Below, piece after piece: positions 1 to 8,696 of a stretch of DNA of 40,872 nucleotides (its first letter is position 1; each line of letters opens with the position of its first letter). The notes under the pieces were generated by a model. The model ran no database searches. It saw nothing but the letters and a program-made list of their open reading frames with translations, and was not told the origin of the DNA. A program made the translations under genes and the position numbers. Location of the stretch: assembly GCA_947630855.1 (NCBI GenBank), contig CANRJF010000016.1, positions 1 through 40,872 on the forward strand, given 5' to 3'. The stretch comes from an uncultured Lachnospiraceae bacterium (GTDB lineage: Bacteria > Bacillota > Clostridia > Lachnospirales > Lachnospiraceae).

Positions 1-187
1 GATTCCTATACCATCCCCCGTAAAGAAAATCATCCATAATTGTATCTACTGCCAGAAATTCCGGATCTTCCAATACCCCCAGCAAATTACTGCACAGCAC
101 AACTGCCACGCTTCCCACAATGGAAAACCAAAATCCATAACTGTGAATCAGCCGGAACAAATCCTGCCGAAACATTGACTGTTTCAT
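1..187 (-). CDS. Putative membrane protein, N-terminal part (cut by window edge)
   Basis: The reading frame starts at ATG 185-187 behind a GAGGGG ribosome binding site and stays open to base 1, giving 62 residues. It begins MKQSMFRQDLFRLIHSYGFW and has one clear hydrophobic segment at about residues 18-38 (FSIVGSVAVVLCSNLLG), after a short basic cytoplasmic start. This arrangement resembles the start of ABC-2 type permeases or other polytopic proteins, but too little is visible for a family call. The start lies 13 bp after the stop of the upstream lipoprotein gene, so the two are probably co-transcribed. Confidence 0.7.
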   Translation of the reverse strand, partial: MKQSMFRQDLFRLIHSYGFWFSIVGSVAVVLCSNLLGVLEDPEFLAVDTIMDDFLYGGWYRN

Positions 188-200
188 TTCCCCCTCATTT

Positions 201-1280
201 CTACAAAATATCCCCTGTCTGCGCATCTACCATAGTAAAAAAAACGGAATTTCCTCCAACGCTCCCATACATACACCATGCCGGAACAATGTCATAAATT
301 CCTTTCTGAATATCCCTTAACACAGGCACATAGTCCAGGCTGATTTCTGTAATTACAATTCTGTCTTTTTCTGTTAATATTACATTGTCATAAACTTTTT
401 TAATCTGTTCTAAGGCATCCCCGGCCTCCATAATCTGTCCCGCCGCATTTTCTTCTTCAATTGCAAACCGGGCATTCGTGCGGAAACAAGTTAATCCCCC
501 GGGGGTATATATTGCCATAACATAGGCGCCGTCTATTCCCACGCCTCCCCCTATATGTATGTTCCCATTCCGAAAGATCTCTCCGTGAGGCGTCAGCACC
601 TTCCATAACATATAATAGCACTCCATGCCCTGTTTTACTTCAAAATCCGGCAGATACCCCTCTACCGCTTCTTCCCCGTTTCTTTCCAATTCCTTTTTAT
701 ACAGGGTCTGAAAACCTTCTTCATCAATGCCTTCAAACACAAAAGGCTCCTCTGCCAGACGGATATCCATCCTTTCCGCCATCTCTTTTACTGCCTCTTT
801 GGCTTCCCGGCGTCCTGCAAATGAAAGTTTCTCCACTGTCTTGATTTCCGAAAAATCTTCAGGATACATATGGGCTACATCCCCGCTGGATAATAATGCA
901 TAATATTCAACGTACTGATTATCCATATAGGCTATGCCCACTGCCGTTGAAGCGCGTTTTGTCCCATCCTTTGTTTTGCAGACAGACCGCTCCCAATCCG
1001 GCATGTCTTCTATTATAACCTCCGTCTCATCCGGCATAAATATTTCTTTTAAACCGCTGCCGTCAGGCACATCATATACGGCCGTGTAGGAGTGCAGTTC
1101 ATCCGGCTGGTCAGCCGCAACATCCGCATCCACTGTAAGATAAGAATCCAGCTCTTTAGAAATGTGGCCCGGTGTCTGCAAAGAAGCTGTAACATGCTCC
1201 TGCCCTGCTTTTTGGCATCCTGCCAGCGTACAAATGACAATCCCGCACAATATTGTTTTCCATGCCTGCCCTGTTTTCAT
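201..1280 (-). CDS. Lipoprotein with YycI/PepSY-like C-terminal region
   Basis: The 359-aa protein has a type II signal peptide: Lys near the start, a hydrophobic stretch, then a lipobox TLAGC with Cys22 as the lipidation site. It should be an outer-face lipoprotein. The C-terminus (ISLDYVPVL, then YDIVPAWCMYG, ending MVDAQTGDIL) has the strand pattern of YycI/PepSY-like folds, which often end in a 'VDA-TG-I' motif; this is a fold-level impression only. No catalytic motif is evident. The ATG has an AGGAG ribosome binding site, a promoter-like sequence lies at 1347-1375, and a membrane protein gene follows 13 bp downstream. The role is unknown; a sensor or anchor partner of the downstream membrane protein is an inference. 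Confidence 0.75.
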   Translation of the reverse strand: MKTGQAWKTILCGIVICTLAGCQKAGQEHVTASLQTPGHISKELDSYLTVDADVAADQPDELHSYTAVYDVPDGSGLKEIFMPDETEVIIEDMPDWERSVCKTKDGTKRASTAVGIAYMDNQYVEYYALLSSGDVAHMYPEDFSEIKTVEKLSFAGRREAKEAVKEMAERMDIRLAEEPFVFEGIDEEGFQTLYKKELERNGEEAVEGYLPDFEVKQGMECYYMLWKVLTPHGEIFRNGNIHIGGGVGIDGAYVMAIYTPGGLTCFRTNARFAIEEENAAGQIMEAGDALEQIKKVYDNVILTEKDRIVITEISLDYVPVLRDIQKGIYDIVPAWCMYGSVGGNSVFFTMVDAQTGDIL

Positions 1281-1346
1281 AAACCGTCTCCTGTTATGGT
1301 GTCCAATTACCTGATACCAGACAATCTTTCGTCATTTAACAATTCT

Positions 1347-1375
1347 ATATTACCAATTTCTCACTATCTATACAA
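1347..1375 (-). promoter_or_regulatory. Probable sigma-A promoter for the lipoprotein gene
   Basis: Read on the minus strand: TTGTAT, 17 bp, TAATAT, about 67 bp before the ATG at 1280. Spacing is ideal and both boxes match four or five of six consensus positions. Confidence 0.5.
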
Positions 1376-1408
1376 CGCCATTCATCACCATTTACATACC
1401 GTTCGTCC

Positions 1409-1494
1409 AAAAAGAGATAAGTTTTAACAATCTCCACTTGTTATACTCCAGAGCATACACATTTGGCTTGCGGGTATAAAACTTATCTCTTTTT
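1409..1494 (-). terminator. Large inverted repeat, likely terminator of the signalling operon
   Basis: An 18-bp perfect inverted repeat (AAAAAGAGATAAGTTTTA at 1409-1426 and its complement at 1477-1494) encloses 50 bases. One arm overlaps the stop codon of the GHKL kinase gene at 1493. On the minus strand the second arm ends in CTCTTTTT, as expected for intrinsic termination, although the loop is long and the stem AT-rich. Confidence 0.55.
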
Positions 1495-2782
1495 ATGACT
1501 GCTCAATGATGTTTGGCAGGATAATTTCCGTTTTAAATCTGCCATCCTTTATTTCCACATGATACATTCCGTCGTACTTTTCAACGCATCTTTTCACAAT
1601 GCGCAATCCATAACCGTGCCCTTCCCCTTCTTTTGTGGTATGAAACTCCCCGGTTTCCTTCAACTCTACATTTTGAAATGAATTTGATATTTCAAGAACC
1701 ATATTCGTTCCCTGCACCCGGACCTGCATCTTTAGTTCTTTGCTCTCCGTCTCATTTGATGCCTCAAATGCATTTTTCAGTAAATTGTAGAACAGGGAAC
1801 ATAAATCCAGTTCCTCCATTTTGAGCATTGGAATTTTCCCGTTCAATTCCACTTTAACCGCATGGTATTGAACCGCCAGGTTATTCAATATCATATCCAC
1901 ATATTCATTTCCAGTGGAAAAAGCAGCGGCAAATTCGTTCATTCTATCCTCTATTTGGTTCAAATAAGAATCTAATGCGCCGTAGTCCTTTTTCCGATGA
2001 AGTGTTTGAATGCAAAATATGTACTCTTTGATATCATGTCTGAATAACTTTGTCTCCTCTTCCTTTTGCAGCATGCTTTTGTAATACATCTCCTGAATTT
2101 TCATCAGTTCCTGTGCTGATTCTTTTTCAAACCGCTCCTGCTCCCTTTGTTTTTTTATCCGCAGCAGAATAACCGATACAATCAAAAGAACCATCAAAAG
2201 TATGGTTGATAATACACTTAATTTACTTTGAAAACCCATAATCCGCATCTGCAAAGGCGCAATCAGAATTAAAATAACAATTGCGCACACAATACAAATC
2301 AGTGCATCATTATATTTCCAAAATGAATCTTTTTTTATTCTTTTTTTACAAAGAATGAAAAAAACGCATGTGAAAATAAATAACGAAATCATGTTAATTA
2401 AAATAAGAACAATCGGTCTTTCAAGAACTGCTTCACTTAATGGGGGATACACGCCAAAAATGACAAATGAAATGGCAACATCAATAATCAATATAACCAG
2501 ATGGCAAAAGATAACCCAGCCTATATTTTTCTTTTTTTCCAAAGACAAGATAAATACGGCATACATACATAGTGTATATATAAATGGTTTATCTTCTACA
2601 ATATAATACCACGGCGTAATAACTGACATTACAGCCGTTGATGCTGCAAACAAATACCAAACGGTTTTTTTGTATTTCATATGAAATATGCCCACGGAAA
2701 CAAGCCATATTTTCAGAAATTCTACTGCATAATAAATACCACTCAACAACATTTTTTCCATATTCGTACCACTTACATCCAT
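1493..2782 (-). CDS. GHKL-type sensor histidine kinase (AgrC-like)
   Basis: This is a membrane sensor kinase of the AgrC/VirS class. The N-terminal half of the 429-aa product has about six hydrophobic segments (roughly residues 15-210). A coiled linker follows, then the phospho-acceptor motif FRHDIKEYI. The ATPase part has an N-box (FYNLLKNAFEASN) and a glycine-rich box (GEGHGYGLRIV). The usual D of 'LLDNA' is K here. The gene overlaps the 3' end of the LytTR regulator gene by 10 bp, so translation is probably coupled. A second ATG at 2761 (MEKMLLSG) is possible; neither start has a strong ribosome binding site. The ligand is unknown, and no agrB/agrD-like pair is nearby. Confidence 0.88.
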   Translation of the reverse strand: MDVSGTNMEKMLLSGIYYAVEFLKIWLVSVGIFHMKYKKTVWYLFAASTAVMSVITPWYYIVEDKPFIYTLCMYAVFILSLEKKKNIGWVIFCHLVILIIDVAISFVIFGVYPPLSEAVLERPIVLILINMISLFIFTCVFFILCKKRIKKDSFWKYNDALICIVCAIVILILIAPLQMRIMGFQSKLSVLSTILLMVLLIVSVILLRIKKQREQERFEKESAQELMKIQEMYYKSMLQKEEETKLFRHDIKEYIFCIQTLHRKKDYGALDSYLNQIEDRMNEFAAAFSTGNEYVDMILNNLAVQYHAVKVELNGKIPMLKMEELDLCSLFYNLLKNAFEASNETESKELKMQVRVQGTNMVLEISNSFQNVELKETGEFHTTKEGEGHGYGLRIVKRCVEKYDGMYHVEIKDGRFKTEIILPNIIEQS

Positions 2783-3477
2783 CTTGCATTTTCTCTTACA
2801 TAAGAATAAAATGCCTTTTTAACCTTAGTCATGCTTCTTCTTGCAATTGGAATCTCTTCATCTAAATCCGCCAGAATAATTACGTCAGGCTCTATTTTCT
2901 TAATGTGCCTGAATGCAACAACATATGATTTATGAATCTGATAAAACTCCGTTGTACCCAGCTCATCTAACCACTGTTTTAGTGTTTTATTCACCTCTAA
3001 AGTGTTGTCCTTTAATCGGACAATCGTTTTGTTTTTATTTGACTTAATATAGTATATATCCGAAAGATTAATCATAAATTCAGCGCCATAGTCAGCAACA
3101 ACCATCTGTTTATTTTTTAATATTTCTTTTTCAGCTTCATGAATAGCCTCTTTCAACTCATTGTAGTCAGCCGGCTTGGATAAAAACCGAAAGGCTTTTA
3201 CCCTGAATGCTTCCTTCATATATTCTGTATGGCTGGTCAAAAATACAATAAAGCCTTTGTATCCTTTTTCACGCAAAATATAGGAAACATCCACTCCATT
3301 CATTCCCGGCATTTCAATATCCAAAAAAATCATATCATATTGGGACGGATTCTCTAAAAGCTCAGAACTGGCATGATACACATCAATCTTACAATCGGAA
3401 TGTATATCCATTATTTTGTTATATATATCTTCACGAATGATTTTTTCATCGTCACAAATTGCCATATGAAACTGCAT
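2773..3477 (-). CDS. LytTR-family response regulator
   Basis: The 234-aa protein has a receiver domain (about 1-120: acidic pair in CDDEKIIRE, phospho-acceptor Asp in MIFLDIEMPGMNG, Lys in FRFLSKP) and a LytTR DNA-binding domain (about 130-230, with the typical FYQIHKSYVVAFRHI segment). It should be phosphorylated by the adjacent GHKL kinase and possibly by the upstream hybrid kinases. The ribosome binding site AAGGAG overlaps the stop codon of the preceding hybrid kinase gene (stop at 3483, start at 3477), showing tight operon packing. Targets cannot be inferred; no matching direct repeat was seen near the operon promoter. Confidence 0.9.
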   Translation of the reverse strand: MQFHMAICDDEKIIREDIYNKIMDIHSDCKIDVYHASSELLENPSQYDMIFLDIEMPGMNGVDVSYILREKGYKGFIVFLTSHTEYMKEAFRVKAFRFLSKPADYNELKEAIHEAEKEILKNKQMVVADYGAEFMINLSDIYYIKSNKNKTIVRLKDNTLEVNKTLKQWLDELGTTEFYQIHKSYVVAFRHIKKIEPDVIILADLDEEIPIARRSMTKVKKAFYSYVRENARWM

Positions 3478-3482
3478 ATTTG

Positions 3483-5915
3483 CTACTCCTTTTCATACAC
3501 AAGTTTCTCTTTGGGAATCCATTTTTCCAAAATTCTGCTTAATGCCTTCAACTGAATAGGCTTTGCAAGGAAATCGTTTAACCCCTGGGTCAAAAACTCC
3601 TGCTCCATCCCTTTTACCGCATTGGCGGACAATGCGATGACAGGCAGCTTTTTCACATATTCCCCCTCCATGGAGCGAATCCTCTTTGTTGCCTCTATCC
3701 CGTCCATCTCCGGCATCATATGGTCCATAAAAACCAAATCATAATCTTTTTCTGCCAAAAGCCGTTCTAAACACTCTTTTCCGCTAAGGGCAAGTTCCGG
3801 CTGTATTCCAAATTTCTTTAACAGCCCCGATGCAACTTTCAGGTTTATCTTATTATCATCCACAACAAGCACTTTTGCCGAAGGCGCCTTAAAGGGAATG
3901 AAAAGAGGAACTGCTTCTGCCCTCTGCATATTCCGTCCGTACTCACAGGGAGCGCTGTCTATCACCTCCTGGAGAATGGAGAAAATAAAGCTGCTGCCTT
4001 TGCCGTATTCGCTTTCCACCGAAAACTCCCCGTCCATGCGCTCCACCAAAAGCCTTGCAATGGAAAGCCCCAGTCCCGTGCCTTCAATATTCCTGTTCTT
4101 TCGCATATCCACCTGCTCAAAGGGGTCAAAAAGTTTTTTTAAATTCTCCTCCTTAATGCCTATGCCGGTATCAATCACGCTGATGAAAAGCCGGATGAAT
4201 TTTTCCCCCTCCGGTTTATACCCCACCTTAAGGGTTATCGTACCCTTATGGGTAAATTTGGTGGCATTTCCCATAATATTAATAAGAATCTGCTTAACTC
4301 TTCCCACATCCCCGTACAGTTTTCTGGGAATATCATCCTGTATTTGGGCCAGCAGTTTTACCGGTTTTTCCTTTACCCTCATTTCCATCATGCTCATCAC
4401 ATCATGTATCAGGGAGGAAAAATAATATTCCACCGGCACAATGGGCATTTTGCCGGATTCCACCTTGGAGAAATCCAGAATGTCATTGATAATACTAAGA
4501 AGCCCCTCCCCGGAAGTTTTTATGGTGGCGACATACTCCCTTCCCGCCTGGGAAAGTTCCTCATCCAAAAGCAGTTCCGTCATGCCGCAGATGGCATTCA
4601 TAGGGGTCCGTATCTCATGGGACATATTGGCAAGAAATGCGCTTTTTGCCTCATTTGCCTGATTTGCCTGCAAAAGGGCATCCTCCAGAAGATTTTGCTG
4701 CTCCATTTTGCTGCGGGTCTCCTCGTCCACGCTGCGGAATCCTAAAACAATGCCCCTGTTTTCATCCCAGTTTCCTATGCGCACGGCTTTCATCTCATAG
4801 TACGCAGGTTCCTCATCCCGCATCCTGCGGTAATTCACATAGTACAGTTTCTTTTCTGCCAGTTCTTTTCTCAGATTCTCTAAAGAAACACACTGGCCCA
4901 TCATCTCTTTGTCCTCTTCACAGACAATCATTCCTATGTAGCGCTCCATGCTGTCTGAAAAAGATGCGGCGTCTTTAAAAAGGGCACTCACCCGGGCTTC
5001 CTTCTCGTCAATTCGCAAAGTCATTCCCAAACCCGTATCCAAATCCACATAACATACCAGATTATAATCTATGCTAAGTGCCTGTACCAGTTCCTCCTGA
5101 CGCCGTTCGCTTTCTTTCTCCCGCATCTTTTGAGCCGTACAGTCCAAAAGGTAACGCTGGTAACAAAATTCCCCGTTTTCCCTGATAAGTTTTACATTGC
5201 CCATAACGTGAAGAAGCTTCCCGTCATTATGCAGCACCCTGTATTCAATGGCAAGGGAATCACCCTCTCTTTTTAAGGACTGGATACACTCTCTGAGCTT
5301 AGGCTTATCCTCATCCAAAACAGACTGGGCCACCATCAGAAAACCGTCCTTCATCATTTCCTCTTCCGTCTGATACCCAAGGATTTCCAATGCCGCCCGG
5401 TTTACGTTTAAAATACGTTTCCCGTCTAAAGTATGGCAAAGCACACCACATTCCAATGTGGTGAAAATTGCCTCTAACGTGTTGTTCTTTTTTATAATCT
5501 CCCGCTCATAAGCACGTTCCTTTTTCTGGGTTGCCATTTTTAAATCATTCTTTAATCTGGCACATTTCTGCCACCTGAAAAAACAAAATTCCACTTCTTC
5601 CCGGGACATAGGCGTTGCCCATATATCATCAATATCCCGCATATATTCCGCCAGAAGGGGAATCCTGCTTTTTTCCGTCAGCAAAATAAGGGACACTTCC
5701 TCCCTCTTAAAAGCAAACAGCGCCTCCAACGCCTCTTTTATATCCATTCCCTCCAAATTTATGATAAGAACATCCGCTTCCTCCGCATCTCTCCCCGGCG
5801 TACCGCTTTTAAAAAAACTATGGGAACAGTATTCTAAAGGAGGAATATTCTGTACAAATTGAAATTCCTGGCAATCCTGCCCTGCAAAACAAAAAAGAAT
5901 GTGGGTTTGATACAT
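3483..5915 (-). CDS. Hybrid histidine kinase with degenerate receiver, PAS, HisKA, HATPase and receiver domains
   Basis: The 810-aa cytoplasmic-looking kinase has no membrane segments. Residues 1-120 look like a degenerate receiver (alternating strands and helices, no clear phospho-Asp in context). A coiled segment and a PAS domain (about 150-270) follow, then a second PAS-like region (about 280-410). The HisKA H-box is AFLANMSHEIRTPMNAICGM, the ATPase has GTGLGLSIA, and the C-terminal receiver has VVDDNKINL and DLVFMDHMMPEMDG. From the linker onward it closely matches the neighbouring hybrid kinase, indicating tandem duplication with exchange of the sensor half. Its start has an AAAGGGGG ribosome binding site 21 bp after the upstream gene. 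How it exchanges phosphate with the LytTR regulator is unknown. Confidence 0.9.
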   Translation of the reverse strand: MYQTHILFCFAGQDCQEFQFVQNIPPLEYCSHSFFKSGTPGRDAEEADVLIINLEGMDIKEALEALFAFKREEVSLILLTEKSRIPLLAEYMRDIDDIWATPMSREEVEFCFFRWQKCARLKNDLKMATQKKERAYEREIIKKNNTLEAIFTTLECGVLCHTLDGKRILNVNRAALEILGYQTEEEMMKDGFLMVAQSVLDEDKPKLRECIQSLKREGDSLAIEYRVLHNDGKLLHVMGNVKLIRENGEFCYQRYLLDCTAQKMREKESERRQEELVQALSIDYNLVCYVDLDTGLGMTLRIDEKEARVSALFKDAASFSDSMERYIGMIVCEEDKEMMGQCVSLENLRKELAEKKLYYVNYRRMRDEEPAYYEMKAVRIGNWDENRGIVLGFRSVDEETRSKMEQQNLLEDALLQANQANEAKSAFLANMSHEIRTPMNAICGMTELLLDEELSQAGREYVATIKTSGEGLLSIINDILDFSKVESGKMPIVPVEYYFSSLIHDVMSMMEMRVKEKPVKLLAQIQDDIPRKLYGDVGRVKQILINIMGNATKFTHKGTITLKVGYKPEGEKFIRLFISVIDTGIGIKEENLKKLFDPFEQVDMRKNRNIEGTGLGLSIARLLVERMDGEFSVESEYGKGSSFIFSILQEVIDSAPCEYGRNMQRAEAVPLFIPFKAPSAKVLVVDDNKINLKVASGLLKKFGIQPELALSGKECLERLLAEKDYDLVFMDHMMPEMDGIEATKRIRSMEGEYVKKLPVIALSANAVKGMEQEFLTQGLNDFLAKPIQLKALSRILEKWIPKEKLVYEKE

Positions 5916-5936
5916 ATTTTCCCCCTTTCACTAAAC

Positions 5937-7745
5937 TTATCCGGGATTCTCTACAATTTTTTCTTCGGGAAGCCATTTTTTCAAAATATTGCTTAACGCT
6001 TTCATCTCAATGGGTTTTGCCAGAAAATCATCCAACCCTGAAGCCAGAAACTCCTGCTCCATTCCTTTCACCGCATTGGCGGACAATGCGATGACAGGCA
6101 GTTTTTTCACATATTCTCCCTCCATGGAGCGAATCCTCTTTGTTGCCTCTATCCCGTCCATCTCCGGCATCATATGGTCCATAAAAATCAAATCATAATT
6201 CCTGTCTGCCTGCAATTTCTCCAGACATTCTTTTCCGCTTAAGGCAAGGTCCGGCTGTATTCCAAATTTCTTTAAAAGCCCTGATGCCACTTTTAAATTT
6301 ATCCTGTTATCGTCCACCACCATGACCCTTGCCAAAGGCGCCGTAAACTGAATGGAAAAAGGCCTGGCCAACGCTTTTTCCTGATTTTTTCCGTACTCAC
6401 AGGGAGCAAAGTCCAACACTTCCTGAAGAATGGAAAATGTGAAATTGCTTCCTTTGCCATACTGGCTTTCCACCTGCAGTTCCCCTTCCATCCGCTCCAC
6501 CAGGAGTTTTGCAATAGACAGCCCTAAACCTGTGCCTTCAATTCCTCTGTTCTTTTTCATATCTACCTGCTCAAAGGGGTCAAAAAGTTTTTCTAAATTC
6601 TCCGGGCGGATTCCCTCGCCTGTATCAATAACACTGGCAATGAGCCAGATATGTTTTTCATCCTGGGGTTTCCATGTCACTTTCAGGGTTATGCTGCCCT
6701 CATGGGTAAATTTCGTAGCATTTCCCATAATATTAATGAGAATCTGCTTCACCCTTCCTATATCCCCGTACAGCTTTCTGGGAATGTCCTCCTGTATATC
6801 CGCCGCCAGCTTCACCGGCCTGCCCTTTACCCTGGGTTCCATCATAGCCATCATATCATGTATCAGGGAGGAAAAATAGTACTCCACCGGAACAATGGAC
6901 ATTTTCCCGGATTCAATTTTAGAAAAATCCAGAATATCGTTGATAATATTGAGAAGCCCTTCCCCGGAAGATTTAATTGTGGCGGCATACTCCCTCCCCT
7001 GGGGAGACAAATCCTCGTCTAAAAGCAAATCCGTCATGCCGCAGATGGCATTCATAGGCGTTCTTATCTCATGGGACATATTGGCAAGAAACGCGCTTTT
7101 TGCCTCATTGGAAGCCTCCGCCTCATGCATCAGGTCCTCCATTTCCACCATATTGCGGTGGATAATCCACGTATTGTTGATGGCAATTTTACAAAGAACG
7201 CTTCCGCAAAACAGCACACAGGCAAAGCATAAAAATGTGTTAAGCAGCCGGAAAAAAGAAATTACCCCTTCACTCTCTATGGGATTTAAAGGTTCATGCA
7301 TAATTGCCATAAACTGGTCTGCTATAAACACAAAAACGGTAACTGCCACATTTATCCTGATATTAAAGTACTTCTTTTCCATTTCCATAAAATGCAGCAC
7401 ATAATCTGTAAGATAGACAAAGGACAATGCCGCCATGCCGTACAGGCCGAAAAGTCCTCTGCTCCCCAGGATATACACGGATGCGGCGGAATATAAAAGA
7501 ACCTCAATCAAGGCTATGTAAAACACGGGAATAATCCTGTTCTTTGCGGCGCAGACCGCGGCAGCTATATAAAATGCTACGCTGAAAATATTAAAGCAGA
7601 ATAAAAAACTCTGTCCGGCCCAATGCATAATCAGCAAAAACATAAAATGCACGATTCCCAGAATCATCATGAGAACAACAAGAATACTGCCATAATTTTC
7701 AATGCTGAAATCAAAATGTTTAATAAATTTGTGTATACGATTCAT
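5937..7745 (-). CDS. Membrane hybrid histidine kinase (6 TM, HisKA, HATPase, receiver)
   Basis: The protein is 602 aa from ATG 7745. About six transmembrane segments (residues 20-190) form the sensor part, with no extracellular domain of note. The H-box has His about 225, the ATPase has GTGLGLSIAKLL, and the receiver has VVDDNRINL and DLIFMDHMMPEMDG. An upstream in-frame ATG at 7823 is rejected because a near-consensus promoter overlaps it (7822-7850), placing transcription start downstream of that ATG. The chosen start has GGAG/GGAAG sequences just upstream. The catalytic half is nearly the same as in the next gene (3483-5915). It is the first gene of a four-gene signalling operon. Confidence 0.88.
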   Translation of the reverse strand: MNRIHKFIKHFDFSIENYGSILVVLMMILGIVHFMFLLIMHWAGQSFLFCFNIFSVAFYIAAAVCAAKNRIIPVFYIALIEVLLYSAASVYILGSRGLFGLYGMAALSFVYLTDYVLHFMEMEKKYFNIRINVAVTVFVFIADQFMAIMHEPLNPIESEGVISFFRLLNTFLCFACVLFCGSVLCKIAINNTWIIHRNMVEMEDLMHEAEASNEAKSAFLANMSHEIRTPMNAICGMTDLLLDEDLSPQGREYAATIKSSGEGLLNIINDILDFSKIESGKMSIVPVEYYFSSLIHDMMAMMEPRVKGRPVKLAADIQEDIPRKLYGDIGRVKQILINIMGNATKFTHEGSITLKVTWKPQDEKHIWLIASVIDTGEGIRPENLEKLFDPFEQVDMKKNRGIEGTGLGLSIAKLLVERMEGELQVESQYGKGSNFTFSILQEVLDFAPCEYGKNQEKALARPFSIQFTAPLARVMVVDDNRINLKVASGLLKKFGIQPDLALSGKECLEKLQADRNYDLIFMDHMMPEMDGIEATKRIRSMEGEYVKKLPVIALSANAVKGMEQEFLASGLDDFLAKPIEMKALSNILKKWLPEEKIVENPG

Positions 7746-7821
7746 TTTCTTCCAACTCCGAAAAAAACAAACTACGTATCTGTTTCGTTCCCTCACAGAT
7801 ACCAAACTATATGATAAATTC

Positions 7822-7850
7822 ATTGTATGAAAAAAAAATACTTATGTCAA
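7822..7850 (-). promoter_or_regulatory. Near-consensus sigma-A promoter of the signalling operon
   Basis: On the minus strand: TTGACA (7845-7850), 17 bp, TACAAT (7822-7827), with a T8 tract in the spacer. The -35 box overlaps the stop codon of the phosphoesterase gene. It sets the start of the first hybrid kinase at 7745, with a leader of about 70 nt. Confidence 0.8.
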
Positions 7851-8696
7851 GGAAATGGGGCCGGATAAAATTTCTTTTGAGACAAACAGGGAATTATCCC
7901 TTTTTACTTCCACAAACCACTTTACCAGGCTGATACTCCCGTTTTCAATTTCCATGCAGGTAATACACCTGGGATGGACACAGCTTCCCGTATTAAAATA
8001 ATGGGGCTCTTCCTCATTTAATACAGGGCGGTGCGTATGCCCTGTAATCAGACAGCAGTTATTTTTCACCGCCCACCTGCAAAGTCTTTTCTCACTCCGG
8101 TTTCTAAGCTGATAATTTTTTGCCGCGCTGGTAGGGTCTAAAACCCCCATCATTTCCAAAGGCTTCCACAGATACCGGACGAGAAAACGTGACAGCTTCC
8201 AAAGGGTGGAATTTAATAAATCGCCCTGATGTCCGTGGGTTAAATACAATTCCACGGCATAGGGCTTCTTTTTGCATTGCCCCGTACTTTGGGGCATGCA
8301 TCCTTTCATATTTAAAATAAGGCTTTCCATATGTGGAAATTCCCTGTTATCCTTTAAGGCATGGTCATGGTTTCCATAAAGCATATAAAGACGCTCCTGT
8401 TTTTTATACAGGGAAAGCAGCCAGAAAACATTGCTGTGAATTTCCCTGATGGCGGAAAGACTCCTGTTTTCCCACAGTTCATCCCCATCCCCCAGTTCAA
8501 TATACGTAAAGCCCTTTGCATAGTAATATTGCAGAGCGGCAAAATACAAATGCTGATTTTTTAAAAAATTATCTCCGGAATTTCCGGTGCCCCGGTGGCA
8601 GTCACTGAACAAGACTACTTTTGTATCGGAATACAAAGGAATCACAGGGGCATTTTTAAAACTTTTATCCAGCCTTCTATCACAGCCTGTTTTCAT
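7842..8696 (-). CDS. Calcineurin-like metallophosphoesterase
   Basis: The 284-aa protein carries the binuclear metal-binding motifs in order: D-x-H in LFSDCHRG, GDxxE-like in LGDGDELWE, GNHDH, H in THGHQGD, and GHTHRP. The spacing and 'LGD-DE-WE' wording resemble the LpxH-like branch (UDP-2,3-diacylglucosamine hydrolase relatives), but a clostridial cell lacks lipid A, so the substrate is unknown. The start (AAGGAG, 6 bp, ATG) lies inside the last 17 bp of the upstream DUF4474 gene, so the pair forms a coupled operon. The C-terminal strand NTGSCVHPRCITCMEIENG matches the end of this fold. The 3' end contains the -35 box of the next operon. Confidence 0.85.
   Translation of the reverse strand: MKTGCDRRLDKSFKNAPVIPLYSDTKVVLFSDCHRGTGNSGDNFLKNQHLYFAALQYYYAKGFTYIELGDGDELWENRSLSAIREIHSNVFWLLSLYKKQERLYMLYGNHDHALKDNREFPHMESLILNMKGCMPQSTGQCKKKPYAVELYLTHGHQGDLLNSTLWKLSRFLVRYLWKPLEMMGVLDPTSAAKNYQLRNRSEKRLCRWAVKNNCCLITGHTHRPVLNEEEPHYFNTGSCVHPRCITCMEIENGSISLVKWFVEVKRDNSLFVSKEILSGPISLT

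Noticed and set aside
3898..4745. Long plus-strand open frames opposite the hybrid kinases (also 6430-7404)
   Set aside because: They mirror the minus-strand coding frames, lack ribosome binding sites and recur at the same place in both duplicated kinases because the sense genes are conserved.
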